From: an uncultured Draconibacterium sp.
GTDB taxonomy: Bacteria; Bacteroidota; Bacteroidia; Bacteroidales; Prolixibacteraceae
Length of the DNA stretch: 64,000 nt
Assembly: GCF_963677155.1 (NCBI RefSeq)
Contig: NZ_OY781884.1
Location: 248,001 to 312,000 of the forward strand
Direction: 5' to 3'
The position numbers were made by a program, and so were the translations under genes. Positions 36,297-45,007 of this stretch are shown piece by piece (position 1 is the first letter of the stretch; each line of letters opens with the position of its first letter). Below the pieces are notes generated by a model. It did not search any database, was not told the DNA's origin, and saw only the letters and a list, made by a program, of their open reading frames with translations.

Positions 36297-36672
36297 ATGG
36301 AAAAGATAAAAACACATCGCGAACTGAAGGTTTATCAATCTGCATTTAAGGCAGCCATGACTATTTTTGATCTTTCAAAAGAATTTCCAAGAGAAGAGGT
36401 TTATTCATTGACAGATCAAATCCGTCGTTCATTAACGATCGGTTTGTGCCAATACTGCGGAGGTATTTCTCCGTAGAAAGTACCCCAAATCTTTTTCAAA
36501 TAAATTAAATGAAAGCGAAGCTGAAGCTGCTGAAACACAAAACTGGTTGGATTTTGCTTTAAATTGTGGCTATATAACTGAAGAAGTTCACATAAGACTC
36601 GACAAGGAGTATGAAAACATTATCGGAATGTTGGTTTCAATGCAAAAACATCCCGAAAAATGGACGATCTAA
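36297..36672 (+). pseudogene. four-helix-bundle (S23/IVP-type) protein, single-base frameshift
   Basis: KIKTHRELKVYQSAFKAAM then DLSKEFPREEVYSLTDQIRRS is the start of the four-helix-bundle family first known from 23S rRNA intervening sequences. Reading stops early at 36474-36476. Shifting by one base around 36432-36436 restores RSVCANTAEVFLRRKYPKSF and NKLNESEAEAAETQNWL, ending KHPEKWTI at a TAA (36670-36672). One extra A therefore separates it from a complete gene of about 124 residues. A sequencing error is possible. The usual NIAEA-R block is also altered (NTAEVFLRR). Confidence 0.8.
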
Positions 36673-36782
36673 ATCCCAGTACTCATCGTCTCAATGGCTA
36701 CAGTCTTACCGTCTCAGTGCTCACCGTCTCCAAGTCTCAGTGCACAACCTTCTTGCTCACAAACCAAATAATTGCTAAATGA

Positions 36783-37943
36783 ATGAATAATAATAAAAAA
36801 GTCTTCGTCTCCGGCTGTTACGACATGCTACATAGTGGTCATGTGGCCTTTTTTAAAGAGGCTTCAGCGTACGGCGATGTGTATGTAGGACTTGGCTCAG
36901 ACAAAACTGTTGCCGACCTAAAAGGACGACACACCATTAACAGCGAACAGGAACGTTTGTATATGGTAAAATCCATCAAATATGTTACCGATGCTTTTGT
37001 AAACAGCGGTAGTGGTATTATGGATTTTGAAAACGAATTGAAAGAATTACAACCCGACTATTTTGTAGTGAATGAAGATGGCTATTCACCCACAAAAAAG
37101 GAGCTGTGCGATTCTATGGGCATAGAGTTGAAGGTACTGAATCGTATCCCTGATGCGGGGTTACCTGCACGATCAACAACATCTATTCGTACCGGTGATA
37201 ACTGCACCCTGCCCTACCGTATCGATCTGGCAGGAACCTGGATCGATCAGCCTTATGTATCGAAATACCACCCGGGATGGGCGATTACCTTATCGCTGGA
37301 GCCAGTTATTGAATACAACGAACGTTGTGGTATGAGCACTTCAACACGTAACGCTGCGAAAAAGATCTGGCCCTACTACCTGCCGCTGGAGAAACCACAA
37401 AAGCTGGCAGAAATACTTTTTAAGTTTGAAAATACACCTGGCTCAACGCTGATATCAGGAGCACAGGATGCAATAGGAATCTGCATGCCAGGACTAGTTC
37501 GTCATTATTACGACAATGCATACTGGCCTAAGCAGTTTGAGTTGGTGCATGATGAAGACATCCTTGATTGGCTGGAAGAACACTTGTTTATGGTATTACT
37601 CTGGCCACGTCCTGCAGGTACTGATCTGCTGAAAGAGACCGATATTTCAGAAGCGAATGTAAAAGCATTGGCTAACGCTGCTGATGGTGTATGGAAAGCA
37701 ATTCTTGATAAGGACCTATTGGAATTTGCGCGGTACTTTAAAAACTCATTTGAAGCACAAACAACAATGTTCCCGGCCATGCTAAATCCGGAGATTGAAA
37801 AAGTGATTAATAGCTATAAAGATCAGGCGCTGGCATGGAAACTCGCCGGAGCAGGCGGTGGTGGTTATTTGATCCTGGTAGCAGACCGGCAACCCAAAGG
37901 GAGTATGAAGATAAAGATCAGACGAAGAGAAACAGGACTGTAA
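36783..37943 (+). CDS. nucleotidyltransferase-GHMP kinase fusion protein
   Basis: 386 residues. Residues 5-135 form a HIGH-type nucleotidyltransferase domain (VFVSGCYDMLHSGHVAFFKE, with H-S-G-H for the HxGH motif) like RfaE/HldE C-domains. From about 143 a GHMP kinase follows: PYRIDLAGTWIDQP (motif 1), TPGSTLISGAQDAIG in the place of the PxxxGLGSSSA ATP loop, and KLAGAGGGGYLILV (motif 3). The order suits a kinase plus nucleotidyltransferase making an activated sugar, as in heptose pathways. Its place between gmd and fcl might instead point to fucose metabolism. The variant ATP loop makes kinase activity uncertain. Confidence 0.75.
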   Translation: MNNNKKVFVSGCYDMLHSGHVAFFKEASAYGDVYVGLGSDKTVADLKGRHTINSEQERLYMVKSIKYVTDAFVNSGSGIMDFENELKELQPDYFVVNEDGYSPTKKELCDSMGIELKVLNRIPDAGLPARSTTSIRTGDNCTLPYRIDLAGTWIDQPYVSKYHPGWAITLSLEPVIEYNERCGMSTSTRNAAKKIWPYYLPLEKPQKLAEILFKFENTPGSTLISGAQDAIGICMPGLVRHYYDNAYWPKQFELVHDEDILDWLEEHLFMVLLWPRPAGTDLLKETDISEANVKALANAADGVWKAILDKDLLEFARYFKNSFEAQTTMFPAMLNPEIEKVINSYKDQALAWKLAGAGGGGYLILVADRQPKGSMKIKIRRRETGL

Positions 37944-38092
37944 GATAGACTATGAGAGGGAGAGACTGTGAGAAGATGAAACTACGAGAAACATGTATAG
38001 ATAATTTCTCTCTGTCTCAACACCCAATGTACAAAGTCTTTCCGTAAAAAATTAGTGTAATTCGTGAAATCAGTTGACTAAAAAACATTAAG

Positions 38093-39214
38093 ATGAACAA
38101 AGACGCAAAAATATACATAGCCGGACACAAAGGCCTTGTAGGATCGGCCATTTGGAAAAATTTTCAAAGTAAAGGTTACAAAAATCTGATTGGACGGAGC
38201 CTGAAAGAACTGGACCTGATGAACCAGCAAGCGGTAGCCGATTTCTTTGAACAGGAGAAACCGGAATATGTAGTTCTGGCAGCAGCAAAAGTTGGCGGAA
38301 TTATTGCCAATAGCACCTACCGCGGACAATTCATTTACGAAAACCTGCAGATACAGAATAATGTCATTCACCAGTCGTATGTGCATGGCGTAAAAAAATT
38401 GTTGTTTTTAGGATCCACCTGTATTTATCCCAAACAGGCTCCACAGCCTATGCCGGAGAATTGCCTGTTAACCGATACACTGGAATACACCAATGAGCCT
38501 TATGCCATTGCCAAGATCGCAGGATTAAAAATGTGCGAATCCTATAATCTACAGTACGGTACCAATTTTATCTCGGTAATGCCGACTAACCTGTATGGGC
38601 CAAATGATAATTTTAACCTGGAGACCTCACATGTTTTGCCGGCCATGGTACGTAAGATCCATTTATCAAAATGCCTGCAAGACAACAACTGGGAAGCAAT
38701 CCGCGAAGACCTGAACCGTCGTCCTGTTGAAGGTACAAACGGCGAAGCCAATCAGGAGGAGATTCTGTACATTTTATCCAAATATGGCATAGAGTGCGCA
38801 CAAGAAAAGAATGATCCCAAAGTCTCAACGTCCCAAAGTCACAACGTCTCTCTCTACCTCTGGGGAACCGGCAAACCCATGCGCGAATTCCTGTGGTCGG
38901 AAGACATGGCAGATGCCTGCGTATTTTTAATGGAAAACCGGAATTTTGAAGATGTAAAAGCCGAATGTAAAGGAGAGATTATCAATACCCATATCAATAT
39001 TGGAACGGGAAAGGAAATATCAATCAAACAGCTGTCCGAAGTTATTCAAAAGGAAATAGGTTTTAAGGGAACCATTAATTTTGATACCACAAAACCCGAT
39101 GGAACCATGCGAAAACTAACCGATCCATCAAAGTTACACCGTCTGGATTGGAAACACAATATTGAATTGGAAGAAGGAATAAAACTAATGTATGAGCATT
39201 ATCTGAAAGGTTAA
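38093..39214 (+). CDS. fcl: GDP-L-fucose synthase with a repeat-derived insert
   Basis: 373 residues. Epimerises and reduces GDP-4-keto-6-deoxymannose to GDP-L-fucose with [51 protein letters not shown]-x3-K in [13 protein letters not shown], and [18 protein letters not shown] are family blocks. About residues 241-254 ([13 protein letters not shown]), just before [13 protein letters not shown], are encoded by an intergenic-type repeat word inserted in frame. Homologues go directly to a VTLWGTG-like strand. Confidence 0.95.
   Translation: MNKDAKIYIAGHKGLVGSAIWKNFQSKGYKNLIGRSLKELDLMNQQAVADFFEQEKPEYVVLAAAKVGGIIANSTYRGQFIYENLQIQNNVIHQSYVHGVKKLLFLGSTCIYPKQAPQPMPENCLLTDTLEYTNEPYAIAKIAGLKMCESYNLQYGTNFISVMPTNLYGPNDNFNLETSHVLPAMVRKIHLSKCLQDNNWEAIREDLNRRPVEGTNGEANQEEILYILSKYGIECAQEKNDPKVSTSQSHNVSLYLWGTGKPMREFLWSEDMADACVFLMENRNFEDVKAECKGEIINTHINIGTGKEISIKQLSEVIQKEIGFKGTINFDTTKPDGTMRKLTDPSKLHRLDWKHNIELEEGIKLMYEHYLKG
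38815..38856 (+). repeat. in-frame repeat word inside fcl
   Basis: The pattern CCCAAAGTCTCAACGTCCCA then AAGTCACAACGTCTC repeats the words AAAGTC and ACGTC. It is the same style as the non-coding CTCAAAGTCTCAG tracts at 36220-36240 and 38010-38042 nearby. Confidence 0.6.
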
Positions 39215-39644
39215 AAGCCACTGCCAATCGATTGTTGTCCTTTGGCAGCAATATATCCAGAATACTGAGAAACGACCACCTCACCAACTGCGTTGGTCCC
39301 CTCCTCCTCAACAGAGGAGGAGAAATTTACCTCCCCAGCAACAATTAGAGCAACCAGTGTAATTTTCGAGGATAAAGAAACATTCCGTTTTTATCAGTAA
39401 CTATTAAATAAACAACAAGTTACAAACGACACCAAAACACAGAAGTTCGATTCGTAAAGCAAAATTTGACTAAAATCAACAGTAGCCCAAATATTTTTTT
39501 CTATTTTCGTTGCTTAATCAAAACAATCAAACAGATTTGATAATACCAGTATGAAACGAGCATGTAAAATAGTTACCCTCTGGAGAATAATTCAACTTCA
39601 TGCGAGATCCATACGATGCCTTATAGATAAAACATTTTAATCGT
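39215..39644 (+). promoter_or_regulatory. intergenic region before polysaccharide set 2
   Basis: 430 bp. It carries double-hairpin repeat copy 2 at 39275-39329 and a weak promoter-like TATTTTCG (39502-39509, consensus TAnnTTTG), which would leave a leader of about 130 nt. The GAGGCGAAGCA leader element seen twice earlier is not present here. Confidence 0.5.
39275..39329 (+). repeat. double-hairpin repeat, copy 2
   Basis: Same 28-nt start as copy 1 (ACCACCTCACCAACTGCGTT and on), then CTCCTCCT with a longer loop and AGAGGAGGAG, ending AAATTT. Confidence 0.8.
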
Positions 39645-41030
39645 ATGAAATCCCGCGAAACAGAACTTCTTTATACTTACCTGGCTTTTGATTTGTTTCT
39701 ACTTAACCTGTCGCTGGTTTTCGTAGCCTGGGTCGATTTAGATATCTCGCTGCGTAATATCCGGTTGATGAGTACCTATATTTTGCATGGCAATCTGGCC
39801 TGGGTAATCAGCTATCTGGCATTTACCAAACGGAATTTATTTTTACGCGATAGTTTTACCAACCGAATATGGCGAATTAGCAAACGCCAGGTGGTATTTA
39901 TAATCGTTGCGGCCAGTTTCAATCTCCTGTTTGTCCCGTTGCATCTTTCCCAATTGTTCTTTTGGAAGTATGCCTTGTTGTTTTATTTCCTAAAAATAGT
40001 AGCCTATTGGCTGATATACCGCTATTTAAAATTCAACCGCGGGAAACGTTATAATACCTTACATGCAGCAATAATCGGCCATAATGATACCGGGTTGCTG
40101 TTACAGCAAATTATTACCAGTAATCCCAATTTAGGGTATAGCTTTTCAGGTTTTATAAGCTCAAAAGAAAATATAAAAGATGACTATCTGGGGCATCCCG
40201 ACGATCTGGAAGAACTAATCGATAAACACGATATCCACATTATATACTATACCATCTCCTTTTTTAACGGAGGAAACGCTGAAAAAAAGGGGAAAGAAGT
40301 ATTAAAAATATGCAATAAAAAAGGGGTTCGCTTAAACTTTATTCCAACCAACCAACTTTGGTTTCGGAATCGTTTTAACACCGAATCGATAGGAAATATG
40401 GTGGTAATAAATCCTCAGGAAATTCCGCTCGACAGTTTAGGTTTTCGCGTACAAAAAAGAATTTTCGACCTGTTATTTTCATTAACGCTTTGTATCTTTC
40501 TTTTCTCGTGGTTATTCCCACTAATTGCCTTGCTTATAAAACTCGATTCCAAAGGGCCTGTTTTCTTTGTTCAGGAACGTACGGGTATAAACAACAAAAC
40601 CTTTAAGTGTTTAAAATTCAGAAGCATGAAGGTAAACGACGAGGCCAACGACAAACAGGCAACAGCTAACGACAACCGCATTACGAAATTAGGCCGGTTA
40701 ATGCGTCGTACCAACATCGATGAATTACCGCAGTTTTTAAATGTATTGTCAGGGCAGATGTCGGTTGTAGGGCCACGTCCTCATATGTTAAAACATACCG
40801 AAGAATATTCGGCTCTTATCGATAATTACCTGGTAAGGCACTATGTAAAACCGGGAATAACAGGTTGGGCCCAGGTAAAAGGTTTGCGTGGTGAAACGAA
40901 AAAGCTATCAGCCATGGAAAACAGGGTGAAAGCCGATATGGAATACATAGAAAACTGGAGGTTCGCCTGGGATCTGAAGATTATCTGGCAAACGGTTTTT
41001 GGCCGACATGCCTATAAAAATGCTGCATAA
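39645..41030 (+). CDS. WcaJ-type polyprenyl glycosylphosphotransferase (initiating enzyme)
   Basis: 461 residues. Four to five N-terminal membrane helices and a CoA-binding-like middle domain (AAIIGHNDTGLLLQQI) precede the C-terminal phosphoglycosyl transferase domain. That domain has KCLKFRSMKVND, RRTNIDELPQFLNVLSGQMSVVGPRPH (the catalytic Asp-Glu within IDELPQ) and KPGITGWAQVKGLRG. Transfers a hexose-1-phosphate from UDP-sugar to undecaprenyl phosphate, starting repeat-unit synthesis for set 2. Confidence 0.92.
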   Translation: MKSRETELLYTYLAFDLFLLNLSLVFVAWVDLDISLRNIRLMSTYILHGNLAWVISYLAFTKRNLFLRDSFTNRIWRISKRQVVFIIVAASFNLLFVPLHLSQLFFWKYALLFYFLKIVAYWLIYRYLKFNRGKRYNTLHAAIIGHNDTGLLLQQIITSNPNLGYSFSGFISSKENIKDDYLGHPDDLEELIDKHDIHIIYYTISFFNGGNAEKKGKEVLKICNKKGVRLNFIPTNQLWFRNRFNTESIGNMVVINPQEIPLDSLGFRVQKRIFDLLFSLTLCIFLFSWLFPLIALLIKLDSKGPVFFVQERTGINNKTFKCLKFRSMKVNDEANDKQATANDNRITKLGRLMRRTNIDELPQFLNVLSGQMSVVGPRPHMLKHTEEYSALIDNYLVRHYVKPGITGWAQVKGLRGETKKLSAMENRVKADMEYIENWRFAWDLKIIWQTVFGRHAYKNAA

Positions 41031-41053
41031 CAAAGAGGAGGAGTCGACAAAAC

Positions 41054-41776
41054 ATGAACACGATAAACGAACCCAAAGGAGCTTTTCCCTATCAACCACC
41101 AACAGAAGAGATAAAGCAACGGTATAAAGAAATTTTTGAGCTAAAGGAGCCGTTAAAAGTTCCCTTTCCAAAATTATGCTTTGATAAATTATTGGCTTCT
41201 TTTTTCGTCTTACTGTCTTTGCCTGTATTCTTGATTTTACTGCTGGTCAACTGGATAGAAGGTTTAGTTGTTAAAGAAAACAAAGGGCCTCTGTTTTTTT
41301 ACTACTATGGTGTAAGCCGTGGAAAAAAGTTTAAGAAATGGAAAATACGCCTGATAAAAGAGAAATACATCGATAAAGAACTACAGGCCAAAGGTGACTG
41401 GCATGCCTATCAGAATGAATGGATGCCGGAAGCCCGCACATTTTTAGGCCGTTTTGTAAAAAAATTTTATATTGATGAGTTGCCACAATTCTTTCTTATC
41501 CTAAAAGGCGACATGTCGTTTGTGGGGCCCCGCCCCCTGGCTGTTCACCATTACGAAAGAGATCTGGCACAAGGTAACGTAACCCGTAAACTAGTCCGGG
41601 GTGGTTTGTTGGGATACGGACATATTCGTAAAGGAACACCTGAATTTGGAAACCCCATTTACGAGTACGAATACATACACCGCTATCTGCATTACTCGGC
41701 TCTAAAGCTTTTGGTTACCGACCTGTATGTTATTGCAAAAGGCATTTTAGTGGTGTTAAAGGGAGGAGGCCATTAA
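41054..41776 (+). CDS. short sugar transferase (PGT family), second in tandem
   Basis: 240 residues with a single hydrophobic membrane segment (LLASFFVLLSLPVFLILLLV) and the PGT core (KFYIDELPQFFLILKGDMSF, VGPRPLAVHHYERDL). It resembles PglC-size enzymes but the KFRSM block is changed to KWKIRLIKEKYI, and the end (RGGLLGYGHIRKGTPEFG) departs from GITGWAQV. It could prime a second lipid carrier chain or act on another substrate. It lies 23 bp after the WcaJ-like gene. Confidence 0.83.
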   Translation: MNTINEPKGAFPYQPPTEEIKQRYKEIFELKEPLKVPFPKLCFDKLLASFFVLLSLPVFLILLLVNWIEGLVVKENKGPLFFYYYGVSRGKKFKKWKIRLIKEKYIDKELQAKGDWHAYQNEWMPEARTFLGRFVKKFYIDELPQFFLILKGDMSFVGPRPLAVHHYERDLAQGNVTRKLVRGGLLGYGHIRKGTPEFGNPIYEYEYIHRYLHYSALKLLVTDLYVIAKGILVVLKGGGH

Positions 41777-41814
41777 CAAATGGGACGAATGGAGAACGAG
41801 AAACAGAACTGAAA

Positions 41815-42687
41815 ATGATGATTACAGCCAGTATTGTACTATATAAAACATCAATGGCAGAATTAGAAAAAGTATGTCAATCCCTGTTTCAGGAAGATAT
41901 CTTTTCCAAAATTATTATTGTTGATAATTCGCCTGATGACCGTTTAAAAAATGTTATACGGAACGATAAAATTGAATATATTTTTGTAGGGAAAAACCTG
42001 GGGTATGGAGCTGCACACAATATTGCCATCCGGAAGGTTTTGAATCAGTCAGAATTTCACCTGGCCTTAAATACCGACATCTTTTTCTCTCCGGGAGTTA
42101 TTCCAAAAATAATTTCGTACTTCAAGAAACATCCAAAAACGGGCTTAATTCTTCCAAAGGTGTTAAACCTTAGAGGAGAAGTACAATACCTTGCGAAACT
42201 TCTTCCAACACCGTCGAATCTGATCATCCGGCTCTTTTTGCCCGAAAATATATTAAAAGAGAAACGAAAAAGGTACCAGTTAGCTTTTAACGGCTACAAT
42301 ACAACGATTGAAGCCCCTTGCCTTTCGGGATGTTTTATGTTTTTCAGAACAGAAGCCTTAAAAAAGGTAGGCCTGTTTGACCAACGTTTTTTCCTTTATG
42401 CCGAAGATTTTGATCTCTCCCGAAGAATTCATGAACACTATGAGACCATTTATTACCCAAAAGTAGAGATTACCCACTATCATCACCGCCACTCGTACAA
42501 GAGTGCACGAATGATGATGATTCATATGATCAATACGATTCGTTATTTTAATAAATGGGGATGGTTTTATGATCCTCAAAGATGGAAAACAAACAAACGA
42601 ATACTGCAAGAATTGGATTATAAACTCAAACTAAAATCGAAACTGGAAGCCTTAAAACCTTCCAAAAAGAAAAAAAAGGTTTCCTGA
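41815..42687 (+). CDS. GT2-family glycosyltransferase (rhamnosyltransferase-like)
   Basis: 290 residues (a second ATG follows immediately at 41818). GT-A fold: ITASIVLYKTSMAELEKV, IIIVDNSPDD, NLGYGAAHNIAIRK, and the metal site LNTDIFFSPG. LSGCFMFFRTEALKKVGLFD and YAEDFDLSRRIHEHY complete the family pattern. Inverting transferase; Lys-rich C-terminus. Donor unknown, dTDP-rhamnose in many relatives. Confidence 0.9.
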   Translation: MMITASIVLYKTSMAELEKVCQSLFQEDIFSKIIIVDNSPDDRLKNVIRNDKIEYIFVGKNLGYGAAHNIAIRKVLNQSEFHLALNTDIFFSPGVIPKIISYFKKHPKTGLILPKVLNLRGEVQYLAKLLPTPSNLIIRLFLPENILKEKRKRYQLAFNGYNTTIEAPCLSGCFMFFRTEALKKVGLFDQRFFLYAEDFDLSRRIHEHYETIYYPKVEITHYHHRHSYKSARMMMIHMINTIRYFNKWGWFYDPQRWKTNKRILQELDYKLKLKSKLEALKPSKKKKKVS

Positions 42688-42837
42688 ATTGAGCGAAGTA
42701 ACCGTTCAGCAACAATAGTTAAAAGTGCATACAGCTACCATGCGAATTCTTTCTCATGGTTATACCTACCAAGCAAATGGATTTGCATTCTAGTAAATGA
42801 AACTACAGTTCCAATTTTTTTCCACGCATAACAGGTT

Positions 42838-44322
42838 TTGAATAAAACAGTATCCATAAAAAGGAATTTATTTCACAATAGTCTACTCTTATTGAGCAAC
42901 TTATTGTTTCCTTTTATCAGCTTTTCCTATGCGTCGCGGGTATTGGGACCAGAGGCTTTTGGAAAGATTCAGTTTATTCTGGTATTTGCCCAGTATTTTG
43001 TTTTACTGGCAGTCATTGGAATACCAACTTACGGCGTACGTGAAATTGCAAAAATCCGCCACGACCAGCCCCGAATAAGCAAAACAGTTTCGGAACTGCT
43101 GTTTTTAAACGGTATTAGTTCGCTTCTTTTGCTTTTGGTGTACCAGGGAGTTTTATTTTTGGTTCCCTGGTTTCACGACGATCAACAACTTTACCTGCTG
43201 GGAGGTTTAATTGTAATATTTGCCTTCTCCAACCTCGACTGGTATTACAAAGGTATGGAGCAATTTCGCTTTTTATCGATGCGGTCCATAAGCATAAAAG
43301 CAATTTCGCTGGTGGCTTTGTTTCTTTTTGTAAAAACAAAAGAAGACTTGTTCGTTTATTTTATTGTGGTCATTTTTTCGATTTTAGCCAATCACTTATG
43401 GAATTTGTGGGGAGTTCGTAAAATCATCTCTTTAAAAGTAAACGAATTAGAACTAAAACGACATCTTCCGGCCTTGCTAACTTTGCTGGGTACTTCGGTA
43501 TCCATTAGTATTTATTCGGTCATCGATACCTTGTTCCTGGGTTTTTTGTCCGACGATACAGCAGTTGGACTTTATAGCGCAGCCGTGAAGATCAATAAAA
43601 TTACCATTCCGGTACTGATAGCGCTGGGTACGGTATTAATACCCCGTATTACACAAAGCCTTGAGAGAAGGGATAAAATTCAGATAAATCAATTGATAAA
43701 CCAATCCTTTGCTTTTACCTGCTTATTGGGCGTACCCGTTAGTTTTGGGCTTTTTCTTTTTGCCAAAGAGTTTATTATCTCTATCTCTGGACCGGAATTC
43801 GCCAATGCGGTGCTGACCATGAAAATTAGTGCACCTTTGGCACTGATAATAGGTATTGCACATATTTTTGGGTTTCAATTGCTAATACCGGCAGGCTACG
43901 AACGAAAATACCTCCGGGCAACGCTTGCAGGAGTAGTCGTGAGCATAGCTCTAAACCTGTTACTCATTGGAAGCTTTAAAGATAAAGGAGCAGCTGTTGC
44001 TACCCTTTCAAGCGAAATTATAGTAACCGCAATCGCCGGCTATTTCACCTATAAACTCATAAAAATAAAACTGGATTGGGGAATACTTTCGAAAGCTTTT
44101 CTGTCGTGTTTACTTTTTATTCCCATTGCCTATGGTGTGCGTACGATTTCAGATAATGAAGTCATCCGCCTTTTAATTGCCGTTCCGCTGTCGGCTTTGG
44201 TGTATTTTGGTATACAAGCCTGGATATTTAAGAATCCCTTAATCGGTAAAGCTTTTGCCTTTGCCAGAACAAGAGGATGGATACCGACTGCTTTAAACGG
44301 GAGAAAAGGCAGGATAAAGTAG
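42838..44322 (+). CDS. Wzx-type flippase (set 2)
   Basis: 494 residues with about 14 hydrophobic helices. SIKRNLFHNSLLLLSNLLFPFISFSYASRVLGPEAFGK at the N-terminus (residues 6-43) is the standard RfbX/Wzx opening. The start is TTG; no closer in-frame ATG exists. It is the second flippase of the window, more like classical RfbX than the AT-rich one at 24060, so it likely serves a different repeat unit. Confidence 0.92.
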   Translation: MNKTVSIKRNLFHNSLLLLSNLLFPFISFSYASRVLGPEAFGKIQFILVFAQYFVLLAVIGIPTYGVREIAKIRHDQPRISKTVSELLFLNGISSLLLLLVYQGVLFLVPWFHDDQQLYLLGGLIVIFAFSNLDWYYKGMEQFRFLSMRSISIKAISLVALFLFVKTKEDLFVYFIVVIFSILANHLWNLWGVRKIISLKVNELELKRHLPALLTLLGTSVSISIYSVIDTLFLGFLSDDTAVGLYSAAVKINKITIPVLIALGTVLIPRITQSLERRDKIQINQLINQSFAFTCLLGVPVSFGLFLFAKEFIISISGPEFANAVLTMKISAPLALIIGIAHIFGFQLLIPAGYERKYLRATLAGVVVSIALNLLLIGSFKDKGAAVATLSSEIIVTAIAGYFTYKLIKIKLDWGILSKAFLSCLLFIPIAYGVRTISDNEVIRLLIAVPLSALVYFGIQAWIFKNPLIGKAFAFARTRGWIPTALNGRKGRIK

Positions 44323-45007
44323 TAACAGGACAAACAATTTCTCAAAAAAGTCATGGAAGGACTAAACACAAATAACCGTGTGCGAAATACACGGTGAATA
44401 AACATGAAGACATGAGCCCCGAAGGGGTTGAATAATCTCCTTCGCTGGCGCGGATTCCTTGGAAAAAAGTCCAGTAAGGGAAGACCAAACAGGAAATCAA
44501 AACAGAAACCTGAATTAATTCACGCAAAGAACGTCCTACGCCAACTGGCAGATCAGGCGTAACAAACAAAACAATCCCCTGATAAGTTACAGCGATAAAA
44601 ACTCAAATCCGAGGAATCTTTAGATATCAAAAAATCTCATGGAAAAGACCACAGGAAAAACGAAATTGGAACGACATATTCTTGCAGCGCAAAAAGCGTT
44701 CAGGAGTAAACCAACGGGCTGATTGCGCCGCTTTATTCGTTGCGCTCATACCCCTCCGAGTTAAAACCCGGGAATATTAATATCAAATCTCTATGGGATT
44801 ACAAATCCGCGCCAGCTAGACGACAGAACAGAAAAACATATTTCTAAACAAGAACATTATTCAAATCACGTTAAGATCGTTCCCCTTTAGGGTGCAGGAG
44901 TAAAAACCATAGGGGCAAACCCCCAACACATTATAGCATTGTCCGTAAGGGTGATGGTTTTAGAACAGAAATACTACACTCCCATCAAAAACAAGAAAAA
45001 ACAGAAT
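44323..45007. other. long hairpin-rich intergenic region
   Basis: 685 bp without a supported gene. Small hairpins include CCGTGT-GCGAAAT-ACACGG (44376-44394) and GCCCC-GAA-GGGGT (44416-44428). Words such as GCGCGGATTCC and CCCCTTTAGGGTGCAGG suggest decayed repeat copies. The reading frame continuing upstream of the next gene to 44939 lacks a signal peptide at that start. Confidence 0.5.

Noticed and set aside
44939-45007. Longer start for the first Wzi-like gene
   Set aside because: The extra residues are polar and charged and would bury the signal peptide; ATG 45008 places it at the N-terminus.
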